NCBI RefSeq assembly: GCF_900102495.1
Contig: NZ_FMVQ01000004.1
Coordinates: forward strand, 179,556-243,555
Direction: 5' to 3'
DNA from: Nitrosospira sp. Nl5
GTDB taxonomy: Bacteria > Pseudomonadota > Gammaproteobacteria > Burkholderiales > Nitrosomonadaceae
Length of the DNA: 64,000 nucleotides
In this document: piece by piece, positions 1 to 9,418 of the stretch
Layout of the letters: the number at the start of each line of letters is the position of its first letter
How positions within the stretch are numbered: the stretch's first letter is position 1
Position numbers and translations under genes: made by a program
Notes under the pieces: model-generated
The model's database searches: none
What the model was told of the DNA's origin: nothing
What the model saw: only the letters and a program-made list of their open reading frames with translations

Positions 1-229
1 TATTGCGGCGTCTCGGTGTACGTACACGGAGCGAAATCGACCGGGAAAAATATGAGCTAAGGGCGTTGCTTGAGGGACGGTAATTTTTGTTTCGAGTAGT
101 GACATGACGTAAACAGTGGTAAACAATGGGGTCACAAGGTAAACAATGGGGTCAGACTCGATTGATTGTATGCTCATTGATTTCTATCGATTGAGCGTCC
201 CTATTAATCCCGATTTCTTTCTCGCTCAG
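1..229. other. Window-edge non-coding stretch with a possible gene tail
   Basis: The first 60 bases hold a plus-strand open frame ending in TAA at 58-60, which could be the last 19 codons of a gene starting outside the window; this is too short to identify. From about 109 to 160 a short motif (GTAAACAATGGGGTCA) is present twice, the second copy running on into GACTCGATTGATTG. It resembles the GGGGACAGAC-type REP motifs found later in the window. No gene is supported here. Confidence 0.3.
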
Positions 230-1024
230 CTACCTGAAATATGGGAGATAGGCGTCCACCATCCCGGAAGAGCCGGCAATCATCCCTTCTGCGCGTATTG
301 TCCAATCCATTCCGTCATAATCCACAACTTTCCCTCCTGACTCTCGCACCAGGCAGACACCCGCCACCGTATCCGCCGGTTTGGTCGACGGACGGAAAAA
401 CAGATCGAGCCGCCCTGCGGCCACCGCTGCGAGAGACAGAGCGGGAGCGCCAAATACCTTCACTGCGCGTGCCTGTTCCAGCACGCGTGATAGCTGCTCC
501 AGCGTCTGAGACCGCGTCTCCATTTTTGAGGAAAAATCCAGGCCTACAATAGCCTTCTCTGGATCGCCCTGGCTACCTATTTGCGTAACCTCTCCGTTTA
601 CTCTTGTTTGCCTGCCTTCCTGGGCGCTATAGAGGAAAGCGTGTATCGGATCATAAACGACGCCCAGGACAGGGATACCGTGACGGAGAAGGCCAACCGA
701 AACAGCAAGAAGCGGAGGATATCCACGCATATTTTCTGTCCCGTCAAGCGGATCAACCACCCATTGATCGCCATGTTCGGCAATATCTCCGCCTCCTTCT
801 TCTCCATAAAACGGGCAGGAATAGATTTTTAGAAGCTGTTCTTTTAGTAACTGCTCAGACTCCTTGTCGGCCCCGGTGACGACCTGTCGCGCAGATTTAA
901 ATTCCTGCGGCGCGCCCCGCGCGTAATGCGCCATGACGATATCCCCTGCGCTCTTTGCTATTTTTTCTATTTCTTCAATAGAAAAATCTTCTGCGGCAGA
1001 GGTTTTTATCTTCAAGTTTTCCAT
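230..1024 (-). CDS. Inositol monophosphatase family protein
   Basis: Predicted Mg2+-dependent sugar/inositol phosphatase of the IMPase superfamily, 264 residues, which is normal family length. The metal-binding signature VVDPLDGTEN is present, preceded by the FYGEEGG segment that supplies the first acidic metal ligands. The C-terminal motif that is usually WDxAAG reads ADTVAG, so substrate preference may differ. It is the last gene of the heptose operon, after a 206-bp gap. In that setting it may remove phosphate from a sugar or PAP-like nucleotide, which is inference. The ATG at 1024 was chosen; an in-frame TTG at 1045 would add seven residues, and neither has a strong ribosome-binding site. 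Confidence 0.85.
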   Translation of the reverse strand: MENLKIKTSAAEDFSIEEIEKIAKSAGDIVMAHYARGAPQEFKSARQVVTGADKESEQLLKEQLLKIYSCPFYGEEGGGDIAEHGDQWVVDPLDGTENMRGYPPLLAVSVGLLRHGIPVLGVVYDPIHAFLYSAQEGRQTRVNGEVTQIGSQGDPEKAIVGLDFSSKMETRSQTLEQLSRVLEQARAVKVFGAPALSLAAVAAGRLDLFFRPSTKPADTVAGVCLVRESGGKVVDYDGMDWTIRAEGMIAGSSGMVDAYLPYFR

Positions 1025-1083
1025 GCCATAGGTTTGTTTAATCAACGTTCCCGCTCGGTTATGCGGCGAGGAAACAACATATC

Positions 1084-1166
1084 GTCATACCCGCGAAAGC
1101 GGGATATCCAGTAGGGTCAAAGCAAACTATTCTTGGCTGGATTCCGGGTCAAGTCCGGAATGAGCG
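1084..1166. repeat. Palindromic dispersed repeat (GTCAT-CCCGCGAAAGCGGG type)
   Basis: Contains CCCGCGAAAGCGGG, a perfect stem, followed by a second stem in the GGATTCCGGGTCAAGTCCGG segment. The same core appears as an inverted pair at 19898-20003. It lies between the GT2 and IMPase genes and may act as an intercistronic RNA hairpin. It does not code for protein. Confidence 0.6.
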
Positions 1167-1251
1167 AGTCGTATTTTTCTTGCCGGGCAAGTAATTGTGC
1201 GATAGAGGGGATAAGTGAATCTTTCAAAATGTCAGTACCTCTCTCTTCCGC

Positions 1252-2055
1252 TCATAGCGCCAGCTCCTTCGGAATATCGAATTTCCGATTGGTTACGGTG
1301 GTTCGTGCCTCCTGATGGTAAGCCCCGGAGGGGATAAGACCGCAACCTCCATAGCGCTTCATCACCCGCAACTGCGCCAGGACGTCTTCGCCGGCGTGCT
1401 CTTGCGGTACTTCTTTCCAGAATTTGAACCCGCCCGTTTCTCGTAGTTTCTGCGCGTCATACAGGACGCAGCCACCGACCCATGCCACCTTGTATTTTTT
1501 TTGCGTCACGGGAGTCAGCTGTAGCTTTTCCTGGACATGGAGAATATTGGCCGCATTATGCAGCGCATAGCGCTGCCAGCTGGAGCACTGGGGAGTAACA
1601 AGTTCCGGCTCAACCGGCCCCTCCCATAATTCGATTGCCTGTTCCTGGGGCCGGTAATCGTTCCGGTATGACAACCCAATGAGGGCTTGGCCGACAAATC
1701 CAATCTTTTCCTCCGTGAGGGCGCGCAGCATATTTCCTAAAACAAAAGGCTCCAGCAAGACATCGTCATCAAGATAAAGGCAATACGGCAACTCTACGGA
1801 ATCCAATAAAAATTGGCGCTGCTGAGCCAGGCCGCGCCGTGGCAAGTTGGCCAGTTGACGCACCCGGCGCCCTTTTTTTTCCAGCAGTCGAATAGCCGTC
1901 CGAACTGAAGAATCCTGATAAATGGGCGTATCGCTTTGATCGGAAATAACGACGGCAAAATCCTGGTACTCTTGAAAGCAAAGTCCCGTCAGCGTCATCG
2001 CCAGGGTAGCGGGCCGGTTACACGAGGGAATCAGTACAGTCATTCCTGCTGGCAT
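1252..2055 (-). CDS. Glycosyltransferase family 2 protein
   Basis: GT-A fold glycosyltransferase, 267 residues. The N-terminus TVLIPSCNRPATL is the typical nucleotide-sugar entry strand, and CLYLDDDVLLEPF carries the DxD-type metal/UDP-sugar motif. No membrane segment is seen, so it is probably cytosolic or peripherally bound. It overlaps the end of the GT9 gene by 38 bp, which indicates translational coupling. AAAGGA upstream of the ATG at 2055 supports this start. The donor and acceptor are unknown; an LPS-core or glycan role fits the operon. Confidence 0.85.
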   Translation of the reverse strand: MPAGMTVLIPSCNRPATLAMTLTGLCFQEYQDFAVVISDQSDTPIYQDSSVRTAIRLLEKKGRRVRQLANLPRRGLAQQRQFLLDSVELPYCLYLDDDVLLEPFVLGNMLRALTEEKIGFVGQALIGLSYRNDYRPQEQAIELWEGPVEPELVTPQCSSWQRYALHNAANILHVQEKLQLTPVTQKKYKVAWVGGCVLYDAQKLRETGGFKFWKEVPQEHAGEDVLAQLRVMKRYGGCGLIPSGAYHQEARTTVTNRKFDIPKELAL

Positions 2056-3130
2056 GATTTATCCTTTCTTTTACAAGTTCATTAACGGCTGCCGCAATCG
2101 CCCGGGGTGAAGCTCGGGGAGTCGATGCTGACGGGAAGGATTGAAGCAACCGGTTCTTCGTTCGCAGTTCCGGCGGCACCTCGAAATAAAGCACCCGGTT
2201 TAGCACCCGCCATGGCGTATGCTGCGGGTTCGTCATCGCGTACAGCACGACCACCGGCGTCCCGACGGCGGCGGCGATATGGACGGGGCCGGTATTATTC
2301 GAGATTAAAACGGGCGCTGCCGCTATCAGCGCGATGAGGTCCGCGACCGATAGCTCGCCGGCGACGTTAGTGGCGGCATCGCCGAGCTGGCGATAAATTT
2401 CGTCAACATAACCGCGCTCCCCGCCACTGCCGGTGAGTACAATTTGATAGCCTTGCTTGATGAGCGAGCGGCAGGCGGCGATATAACTATCGGCGGGATA
2501 GCGGCGCTTCTCTTCACTTACCCCGGCGTGCAGTACCAGCCACGGCTCGCCCTGTTGAATGCTGATCGCAGCCAGCTTATCCGATACCTTTTCCCGGCTC
2601 TCCGCGGGAATTTCGAGCGCAAGCCTGGTATCGCACGCGGGCGCCCCCACCATCTCGACGAGGCGGAGCTGCCGTTCGATCTCGTGGACAATATAGTCGA
2701 GAGGTTCTTTATCAGGTATCCACTGGTTGATCAGCTGGTAAGGATTTTCCCGGCAATAGCCTAAAACCGTCTTGATGCCCGCCAGGTAGCAGAGCATGGC
2801 GGCCGGAAGGGGATTCTGGCTGTAGACCGTAAAGATTACGGATGCATCGAACTGCCGGCTTCTCAACTCGCCGGCAAGCGCCAGCAGCTGTTTCTCTCCA
2901 TTGGTTTCACTGGTCTTTATCCAGGGAACATCAAACGCGATGACGTCGTCCACTTCCGGAATAAACGGAGCAATCGACGCGCCCGCGCTTGATGTCAGCA
3001 GAGTTATTTCCCTGTCTGGCGCTGACTGCTTGAGCGCCCGCATTGCCGGCTGGCTCATCAGCACGTCGCCCATATTATCGAGGCGAATACAGAGTATATT
3101 CTTGTGGTTCTTCCAGGCCCCGGAGAACAT
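2018..3130 (-). CDS. Glycosyltransferase family 9 (heptosyltransferase-like)
   Basis: ADP-heptose:LPS heptosyltransferase-like protein of 370 residues. The N-terminus ILCIRLDNMGDVLMSQPAM is the family signature (RxDxxGDxxxxxP). The C-terminal half has the donor-binding region SNNTGPVHIAAAVGTPVVVLY, here with an N-G-P-x-H-x-A-A pattern. It follows hldE after 14 bp. Since the operon makes ADP-heptose, transfer of heptose to LPS core or another glycan is the likely role. It cannot be assigned to WaaC, WaaF or WaaQ from sequence reading alone. Confidence 0.88.
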   Translation of the reverse strand: MFSGAWKNHKNILCIRLDNMGDVLMSQPAMRALKQSAPDREITLLTSSAGASIAPFIPEVDDVIAFDVPWIKTSETNGEKQLLALAGELRSRQFDASVIFTVYSQNPLPAAMLCYLAGIKTVLGYCRENPYQLINQWIPDKEPLDYIVHEIERQLRLVEMVGAPACDTRLALEIPAESREKVSDKLAAISIQQGEPWLVLHAGVSEEKRRYPADSYIAACRSLIKQGYQIVLTGSGGERGYVDEIYRQLGDAATNVAGELSVADLIALIAAAPVLISNNTGPVHIAAAVGTPVVVLYAMTNPQHTPWRVLNRVLYFEVPPELRTKNRLLQSFPSASTPRASPRAIAAAVNELVKERINHASRNDCTDSLV

Positions 3131-3144
3131 CGTTCGTTTCCCGG

Positions 3145-4620
3145 TTATGCCACTTGCCTATCCAGGCTTTTAATCCTGCGAATGGTATTTGTCGTGGATC
3201 TGTCCTGGACAAAAGGCATTATCTCGACAGTTCCGCCATAGGCCAGGACGACTGGCGCCTCGGGAAGGTTTTCGATCGCATAGTCCCCGCCTTTCACGTA
3301 CACGTCCGGGTGGATGAGGTTCAGGAGATTGACTGGCGTGTCTTCCTCGAACGACGTCATGAGTGTCACCGACTCCAGCCCCGACAGGATACGAATGCGT
3401 TCGTACAGGTTATTGATGGGCCGGTTGCTCCCTTTCAGGCGCTTGATGCTCGCATCGGCGTTAAGGCCTAAAACCAGGACATCGCCCAATGCGCGCGCCT
3501 GCTCCAGGTAGCTCACGTGCCCGCTATGCAGCAGGTCAAAGCAACCGTTGGTAAAGACGATGCGCTTGCCTTCTTTTCTGAAAGCATCAAGCCGGTTCTT
3601 CAACTCCTGCCAGTCGTGGCTATATTTGCGGCTGCTTCCGAAGTAATGGCTCAGCTCGTTCTGGGTACACGTCGCGGTGCCTGATTTTTGCAGTATCACC
3701 ACTGCGGCGGACTTGGCGATCTCGGCGGCGGCTTCAATCGACGCGCCGCTGGCAAGTGCGAGCGTAAGCGCGCTGACATACGTGTCCCCGGCCCCGGCAG
3801 CCTTGCTGTTCTCGACCGGTTTTGAGAATGTGCGATAAGGCTCCTTTCCGTGCTGAAACAACAAGGCGCCTTCGACATCAATCGTGGCCGCGACATATTT
3901 TGTTCCGGCTTTTTCAAGCAGCTTCTGTCCGTAGAGCCTGATCTGCTCGGAGCGGTGGCCGTTTGCGGCGGGATCCGTAATGGCAAGCAGCGTCACGAGT
4001 TCCTGATAGTTCGGCTTCGCGACGGTGGCGCCGACGTGCCTGTATTTATCGAGCGACTTCGCATCAATCACTAAAATCGTCTCTTTTTTATGCTGTAAAG
4101 TCCCGAGGATGCCAATGATCTTATCCGTCATGATGCCATAGCCATAGTCCGAGACAACGACAGCATCAACTTCGTGAAATTTTTCTTTCAGGATATCGAT
4201 TATCCGCCGCTCATATTTCCCATGGATAGCTTCCGTCGTCCCGGTGTCAAACCGCAGAAGAAGCTGGCTGCCGGCAGCCACGCGCTGCTTGGTAATTGTC
4301 TGGCGGGTCTGATCGCACATAATCAGCGAAATGTCGAGACCATGACGAACGAGAATATCTTTCAGCAACGCCGCATCATGATCGCAACCCACGATGGATA
4401 GATAGTGAACCTCGGCCCCCAAGTGCGCCAGGTTCATGGCGGTATTGGCGGCTCCCCCCGGCATCGCCTTGACATCTTTAATGTCAACGATCGGAACTGG
4501 AGCCTCCCTGCAAATACGATTGGCGAACCCGTCCAGGTAAACGTCGAGCATAGCGTCCCCGATCACCAGGACATTCAAGCCATTAAAACGATTAATCGTG
4601 GCAAGATACTCGCTGTTCAT
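3145..4620 (-). CDS. hldE: Bifunctional heptose-7-phosphate kinase / heptose-1-phosphate adenylyltransferase
   Basis: Two-domain enzyme of ADP-heptose synthesis, 491 residues. Residues about 1-330 form a PfkB-type kinase (NVLVIGDAMLDVY at the start, GAGDTYVSALTLAL as the anion-hole/catalytic motif) that phosphorylates heptose-7-P at C1. Residues about 350-490 form a nucleotidyltransferase with FTNGCFDLLHSGHVSYLEQA (HxGH) that adds AMP. The ATG at 4620 follows a strong AAAGGAGG site; an upstream ATG at 4650 lacks one. It lies 47 bp downstream of gmhB, so the pathway genes are adjacent. Confidence 0.95.
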   Translation of the reverse strand: MNSEYLATINRFNGLNVLVIGDAMLDVYLDGFANRICREAPVPIVDIKDVKAMPGGAANTAMNLAHLGAEVHYLSIVGCDHDAALLKDILVRHGLDISLIMCDQTRQTITKQRVAAGSQLLLRFDTGTTEAIHGKYERRIIDILKEKFHEVDAVVVSDYGYGIMTDKIIGILGTLQHKKETILVIDAKSLDKYRHVGATVAKPNYQELVTLLAITDPAANGHRSEQIRLYGQKLLEKAGTKYVAATIDVEGALLFQHGKEPYRTFSKPVENSKAAGAGDTYVSALTLALASGASIEAAAEIAKSAAVVILQKSGTATCTQNELSHYFGSSRKYSHDWQELKNRLDAFRKEGKRIVFTNGCFDLLHSGHVSYLEQARALGDVLVLGLNADASIKRLKGSNRPINNLYERIRILSGLESVTLMTSFEEDTPVNLLNLIHPDVYVKGGDYAIENLPEAPVVLAYGGTVEIMPFVQDRSTTNTIRRIKSLDRQVA

Positions 4621-4667
4621 ACCGCCTCCTTTCATCATGTGCGCTGACACGAAGAACGATTCAACCG

Positions 4668-5276
4668 TCAGGCGACTGTTGGATAAAGCCTCGCAACGGG
4701 ACGATCAGTGTTAACAGGGCTGGCATAAGATGCTGATGGACAGATGATCTCCGCCGCTTCGGTCAAATCTTCGACTGTGTACCCAGGCTGCCGATAGTCG
4801 CCCTTCACCCACTCGGTCTCGTTACCGTTATCGAGGTGGATCGTGCGACAGCCCGCGCGATTGCCGGCTTCGACATCATGCAGGATATCGCCAATCATCC
4901 ATGAGATACGTGGGTCGATCGCATGCTCCTTCGCCGCCCGTAAAATCATCCCCGGCTTGGGTTTGCGGCATTCGCAACTGTCATCCGGCCCATGCGGGCA
5001 GTAATAAAAAGCGTCGACCCCCACGTCATATTGCGCCAGCAGGGTCTGAATCCGCCAATTAACAGGCAGGAGATCCTTTTCCTTGAACAAGCCCCTGGCG
5101 ACGCCGGATTGATTGGAAACGACAATCAGTTGATAACCGGCATTTTTCATGCGACGAAGCGCCCGCCCCGCACCCGCCGTAAGATGGACATGCCGCGGAT
5201 TGACATTGAACGGCACATCGTGAATCAGGGTGCCATCCTTGTCGATAAAGACAGCTTTGCCACGCTCTAAGGCCAT
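4668..5276 (-). CDS. gmhB: D-glycero-beta-D-manno-heptose 1,7-bisphosphate 7-phosphatase
   Basis: HAD-superfamily phosphatase, 202 residues, removing the 7-phosphate of heptose bisphosphate between the two HldE steps. The nucleophile motif is FIDKDGTLIHD. The zinc-binding loop CPHGPDDSCECRKPKPGM, with three Cys and one His, is diagnostic of GmhB/HisB-type HADs. MIGDILHDVEAG is the later acidic motif. The start overlaps the SDR stop by 10 bp and has a GGGAG site. The C-terminal 20 residues extend beyond the usual end. Confidence 0.93.
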   Translation of the reverse strand: MALERGKAVFIDKDGTLIHDVPFNVNPRHVHLTAGAGRALRRMKNAGYQLIVVSNQSGVARGLFKEKDLLPVNWRIQTLLAQYDVGVDAFYYCPHGPDDSCECRKPKPGMILRAAKEHAIDPRISWMIGDILHDVEAGNRAGCRTIHLDNGNETEWVKGDYRQPGYTVEDLTEAAEIICPSASYASPVNTDRPVARLYPTVA

Positions 5277-5998
5277 GACGTCTCCCTCATCGGCAGCACC
5301 ATTACCTCGGGAATGACCGTCTCGTCCGGTTGCGTCAGGACAAAATGGACCGTTTCAGCCACATTTTTGGGGTCCTGGAGAACGTTCGGATCGGTATCGG
5401 GGAACCGCTCCATGATAAAGGGCGTGCGCATCCCGCCTGCAACCACGGCTGTAACCTTTATATTGTCCCGGCGGCCTTCTGCATGCAACGCGTGGCTGAA
5501 ACCGAGCAGGCCCCACTTGCTTGCATGATAGGCGGTTGCTTCGGTCCAGACTCGCTTGGCGGCCGTCGAGGCAATGTTGACAATGTGGCCCTTGCCCTGG
5601 CGCTTCATGATGGGATAAACCGCTTTGGACAGCAGGAAGGCGCCGCGTAAATTCACATCCACCACGCGGTCCCAGTCCGCGATACTGATGTCTTCGATCG
5701 AGAGCGTCGTATCGGTCCCGGCGTTGTTGATCAGCACATCGATTCGCCCATGTTCCGCCAGAATGTTATCGACAGTCCGTCTGATGTCATCCTCTTTACG
5801 CACATCCAGCACATACGAGCAAGCGCTGCCGCCCGCATCGTTAATCGCGCTGGTCACGTTTTTCACTTGAACTTCCTTGATATCGCAGGTACAGACAATC
5901 GCTCCCGCCGCGCCGAGGGTGCTCGCGATCGCTTCGCCCAATCCCTGTCCGGCACCGGTAACAATGACCACTTTATCCTTCACTTGCTGTTGATTCAT
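5267..5998 (-). CDS. SDR family NAD(P)-dependent oxidoreductase
   Basis: Classical short-chain dehydrogenase, 243 residues. It has the TGAGQGLG cofactor motif, NNAG in the central strand, a catalytic Ser in NIASTAAK and YHASK (YxxxK). Similar proteins reduce 3-oxoacyl groups or sugar nucleotides; the substrate is not evident. Its position between the GT4-isomerase fusion and gmhB suggests a step in modifying a sugar or glycan, which is inference. An AGGGA site precedes the ATG. Confidence 0.88.
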   Translation of the reverse strand: MNQQQVKDKVVIVTGAGQGLGEAIASTLGAAGAIVCTCDIKEVQVKNVTSAINDAGGSACSYVLDVRKEDDIRRTVDNILAEHGRIDVLINNAGTDTTLSIEDISIADWDRVVDVNLRGAFLLSKAVYPIMKRQGKGHIVNIASTAAKRVWTEATAYHASKWGLLGFSHALHAEGRRDNIKVTAVVAGGMRTPFIMERFPDTDPNVLQDPKNVAETVHFVLTQPDETVIPEVMVLPMRETSWP

Positions 5999-6015
5999 GC
6001 TGAATTTTCCCTAAT

Positions 6016-7944
6016 TCAATGGGGTTTTGCGGATGGGGAGGGGGATGGGCCAGGCACCTGGAACTGGCCCATTGACCATTCTTCCGGTATCTGCACAGCG
6101 ATGTGGTCGTCCGCCACAATTTGCTGCTCGATCAAATGGCCCAGCATATGAAGAACATGCAGCTGTACCTCCTGAATACGCGACGTGTCGTTTGACGGAA
6201 TAATGATGTTGACATCAGTCAGTTCGCCGGCGGGGCCGCCCTCTTTGCCGAGCAGGCCAATACAGAACATTTGCCGCTTGCGGGCCGCCCGAATCGCCTT
6301 GATCAGGTTGGGTGAACGGCCGCTTGAACTAATGACAACCAACACATCGCCCGGTTGTCCGTGGGCCTCAACCTGCCTGGCGAATACCTCGTCAAAGCTG
6401 AAATCATTTGCCCAGGCAGTGACAAATGTCGTATCGGCGGTGAGCGCCACCACCGGCAAGCCGCGGCGTCCGGTAGCCTCAAACCGGCCGACGAGTTCAG
6501 TCGAAAAATGCTGGGCTTCCGCGGCACTGCCACCGTTACCGCATACCAATACCTTTCCTCCGCGCGCGAGTGAGCGGTAAATAGCCTGGGCTGAATCGAG
6601 GATTGCGAGACGGATTTTCCGCCTCGACTTTTTAATGGTTTCGATCAAGGACTCGAAGGAATCGTCAATGTACGATAGCGGATCGTCCTCATCATCCGCC
6701 CGCAACGGGCTGTGGGTCGCAATCCGTTCATACATGTTTGCGGTAAGATGCGTTGCCTTCATCCACGTGTAGTTTTCATTGACATGACGAATAGCGTTTT
6801 CCTTGAAGTACATGATGAGTTTATTGCTACTTAATAGCTCGATGATGCGCTGGCCGAGCACGGCAGGCTCGTTGGGGGGCACGAGAAAGCCGGTCCTGCC
6901 GTCCAGGACGGTGGATTTAATCCCGCCGACGTTCGAACCGATCACCGGCGTTCCGCAGGCCATGGATTCGAGCGGGGTAATGCCGAACGGTTCATACCAG
7001 GGCGTGGTCACGAATACGTCGGCAGCACTGTAGTAATAATGCAGCATGGCGCGGGTACGGCGGCCGGTAAACGTTACCATCTCCGCTCCGCCTTCTGCTT
7101 CGGCTATTTTTTGCAGACGGCCGATCTCCGGCGTTATCTTGGGATCGGGCTCATCCGATTCCCCACCCACGATTAACAGCCGCGCCTTGAAATTATGCTC
7201 CCGGCGCATATAGCCGAGTGCTTTGATGACGTTATCCACCCCTTTGCGCGGCACCATGCGGCCTACTTGCAGGATGATTTTTTCCTTGGGATCAAGTTTC
7301 AACGCCATCCGGGCGAACAGTTTATCAAGCGGATAAATCTCATCCGAGCGGAAACCATTTGGAATAATCGTAATTTTCTCGGGATCAGCGTGGTAGAGAT
7401 TGATCAGGTCGTCGCGTTCCTGCGGACATAGCGCCACGATCTGGTCGGCCTCCGTTACTATCCGTTCTTCGATGGCAAAACCTTCGTCAGGAAACCAGTC
7501 CTTCTTGCCCTGGTGGACTCTGCGCACTTTTGCCAAGGCGTGGAAGGTAACGATGAAAGGAATACGGAGCTTTTTCTTGATATCCGCCGCCACCAGCGCG
7601 GACATGAAGAAGTGGGCGTGGATAAGCTTGTACGGGTGATTTTCCGCCTCGATGAAACGCAGCATGTCCTTGGTGAAGGCCGGTATATAAGGAAGCAGCT
7701 TTTCTTTGGGAATGAACGTTACCGGACCGGCTTCCACATGGATGACGCGGATCCCGTTGCGCCAGTTAACGGTTTTTGGCACACGGCGGTCATCCCAGCG
7801 GGTAAAGACGTCGATCTCGTAGCCTAACGCGGCTAAATGCTGGGCTAACTCAGCTACTGCGATATTCTGTCCGCCGGTGTCCACGCCTCCGACGGCTGCG
7901 AGGGGAGAAGCATGTTCGCTTATCAGGGCAATTCTCTTCTTCAT
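6016..7944 (-). CDS. Fusion of family 4 glycosyltransferase and phosphoheptose isomerase (GmhA-like SIS domain)
   Basis: A 642-residue two-domain protein. Residues about 1-430 are a GT4 glycosyltransferase (GGVDTGGQNIAVAELA at the N-terminus; EPFGITPLESMACGTPVIG containing the E-x7-E donor motif). Residues about 445-625 are a SIS domain with GmhA hallmarks: GNGGSAAEAQHFSTELVGRF, the phosphate loop SSSGRSPN, and RIQEVQLHVLH supplying the late Glu/His. GmhA makes D-glycero-D-manno-heptose-7-P from sedoheptulose-7-P, the step missing from the rest of the operon. It is the first gene of the operon, with AAAGGTGGG before the ATG. The fused architecture is unusual; GmhA is normally a free protein of about 190 residues. 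Confidence 0.9.
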   Translation of the reverse strand: MKKRIALISEHASPLAAVGGVDTGGQNIAVAELAQHLAALGYEIDVFTRWDDRRVPKTVNWRNGIRVIHVEAGPVTFIPKEKLLPYIPAFTKDMLRFIEAENHPYKLIHAHFFMSALVAADIKKKLRIPFIVTFHALAKVRRVHQGKKDWFPDEGFAIEERIVTEADQIVALCPQERDDLINLYHADPEKITIIPNGFRSDEIYPLDKLFARMALKLDPKEKIILQVGRMVPRKGVDNVIKALGYMRREHNFKARLLIVGGESDEPDPKITPEIGRLQKIAEAEGGAEMVTFTGRRTRAMLHYYYSAADVFVTTPWYEPFGITPLESMACGTPVIGSNVGGIKSTVLDGRTGFLVPPNEPAVLGQRIIELLSSNKLIMYFKENAIRHVNENYTWMKATHLTANMYERIATHSPLRADDEDDPLSYIDDSFESLIETIKKSRRKIRLAILDSAQAIYRSLARGGKVLVCGNGGSAAEAQHFSTELVGRFEATGRRGLPVVALTADTTFVTAWANDFSFDEVFARQVEAHGQPGDVLVVISSSGRSPNLIKAIRAARKRQMFCIGLLGKEGGPAGELTDVNIIIPSNDTSRIQEVQLHVLHMLGHLIEQQIVADDHIAVQIPEEWSMGQFQVPGPSPSPSAKPH

Positions 7945-8137
7945 ATTCCCACCTTTATCGAAGCCCTATCTTGGCCATGAGCAGAAACGGCTTTAGCTAT
8001 CCCGGAACGCACCGGGGGTTAAAGATATCTCAATTGATTGATGAGTTTAAGACCTTCAGCAGATATGTACTGTTCGGCAGCCCACAGACCAAACTTATTT
8101 AATAGAGCATAGACCACGTTGCACTGATGTCAATTCG

Positions 8138-9172
8138 TCATCCAGTCGGCTCCGCCTTGACACGAATCAAGCGGCGTTCCTGCCTGATATCGAAGTGAAC
8201 CGGCAGGAACTGCTCCAATAGCCAGATCGTCGTGGCGGCATGTGATGAAAGATTTCTCGCAAGAAAGCAGGAACTGCCGCTGGCCAGCGCAAGATAAATC
8301 AGGATCTGATCCGCAGCATGGATATCCAGCGTTGCCCCGGATAAAATTTCTCCACGCAGAAACTGCCCTGCCATCGTGCCAAGCTGTTCGGCGGGGATTC
8401 CCCTCTGCGCGATTCCGGAAGCACCTAGCCTGGTATGCTCGGTGTGCGCAACCAGAACGATTGCCGCGCCCGCGCCGAATGCTTTATCCAGGCTCGCATC
8501 GGCGAGATCAATGGCCGGCGGTGGAAAAATCGAGAGCTCCGCCAGTGCCGTATCCGTCATCCGCTGGACAATGTGGGCCGGGAGGTCGGAAATATGCGCG
8601 TAACCGCGAATTTCAGTGAGAGGCCCCGATACATCCAGGACTAAAGGCCGAAGCGGAGGAGAAGGTTCAACTTCCACCGTCACGCGCCCTCCTCCGCGTG
8701 GATAATATCCTCGCCCCAGTAGATCGATTTTTGCCCTGACGCCCATGCCATATAACAATGGCAACAAAACATGGCGTAGATAATCGAGCGGCGGCGCAGC
8801 ACGGACATCCGTGCCGCCGGTAATATTCATCCGTAATTTTTCACCGCAGGCAACGGCGACGGGAAGCGCTGCCTGAAGCACCAACGTGATGCTCCCCGCC
8901 GTGCCGACGGGAAAATCGAACTGGCCACCGCGCAACGGACCAGGCCAAAAACTGATTTCCCTGGATTTGACTTCCAACCCCTCCGCCTCCGCGCCGCAAA
9001 GCGCTGCGACGGCCTTCACCGCGGTAAGATGCTGTGGTGCAAGACCAGGGTTGGCTCGCTTGGCGCGAATGTTGTACACATGGACGGGTTGGCCGGTGAT
9101 CGCCGCAAGCGCGACGGAAGTCCGCAGCAACTGCCCGCCACCTTCCCCATAGGAGCCGTCGATTTCGCGCAT
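8138..9172 (-). CDS. rtcA: RNA 3'-terminal phosphate cyclase
   Basis: RtcA-type cyclase, 344 residues, which converts RNA 3'-phosphate ends to 2',3'-cyclic phosphates through an adenylated intermediate. It opens with IDGSYGEGGGQLLRTSVAL, the family signature, and retains RGGGRV in the middle. DIHAADQILIYLALASG contains the His (in HAADQ) expected to take the AMP. No rtcB or rtcR lies in the window. It is divergent from a small MJ1316-domain gene, with about 246 bp between the starts. Confidence 0.95.
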   Translation of the reverse strand: MREIDGSYGEGGGQLLRTSVALAAITGQPVHVYNIRAKRANPGLAPQHLTAVKAVAALCGAEAEGLEVKSREISFWPGPLRGGQFDFPVGTAGSITLVLQAALPVAVACGEKLRMNITGGTDVRAAPPLDYLRHVLLPLLYGMGVRAKIDLLGRGYYPRGGGRVTVEVEPSPPLRPLVLDVSGPLTEIRGYAHISDLPAHIVQRMTDTALAELSIFPPPAIDLADASLDKAFGAGAAIVLVAHTEHTRLGASGIAQRGIPAEQLGTMAGQFLRGEILSGATLDIHAADQILIYLALASGSSCFLARNLSSHAATTIWLLEQFLPVHFDIRQERRLIRVKAEPTG

Positions 9173-9418
9173 GACAACCTCTTACCCTTGTCCGGCAGGA
9201 AGAACAATTTTTTGGTATCGAATAATTTAATGTAGCATTAAATTAGGCGTATTCCAGACAAGAGTATGTTTCTCGATCAGATCGGCAGCGCGAACCGCTT
9301 CAGATGAATGGCTGTATCGCGGGTAGGTGCGCATGGTTGAATAGGCCAGTTGTGCGGCGTCAAGGTGATCAGCAACAGAGATGGATGCGACTCTCACACC
9401 TCACACAGAGGAGCAGTC

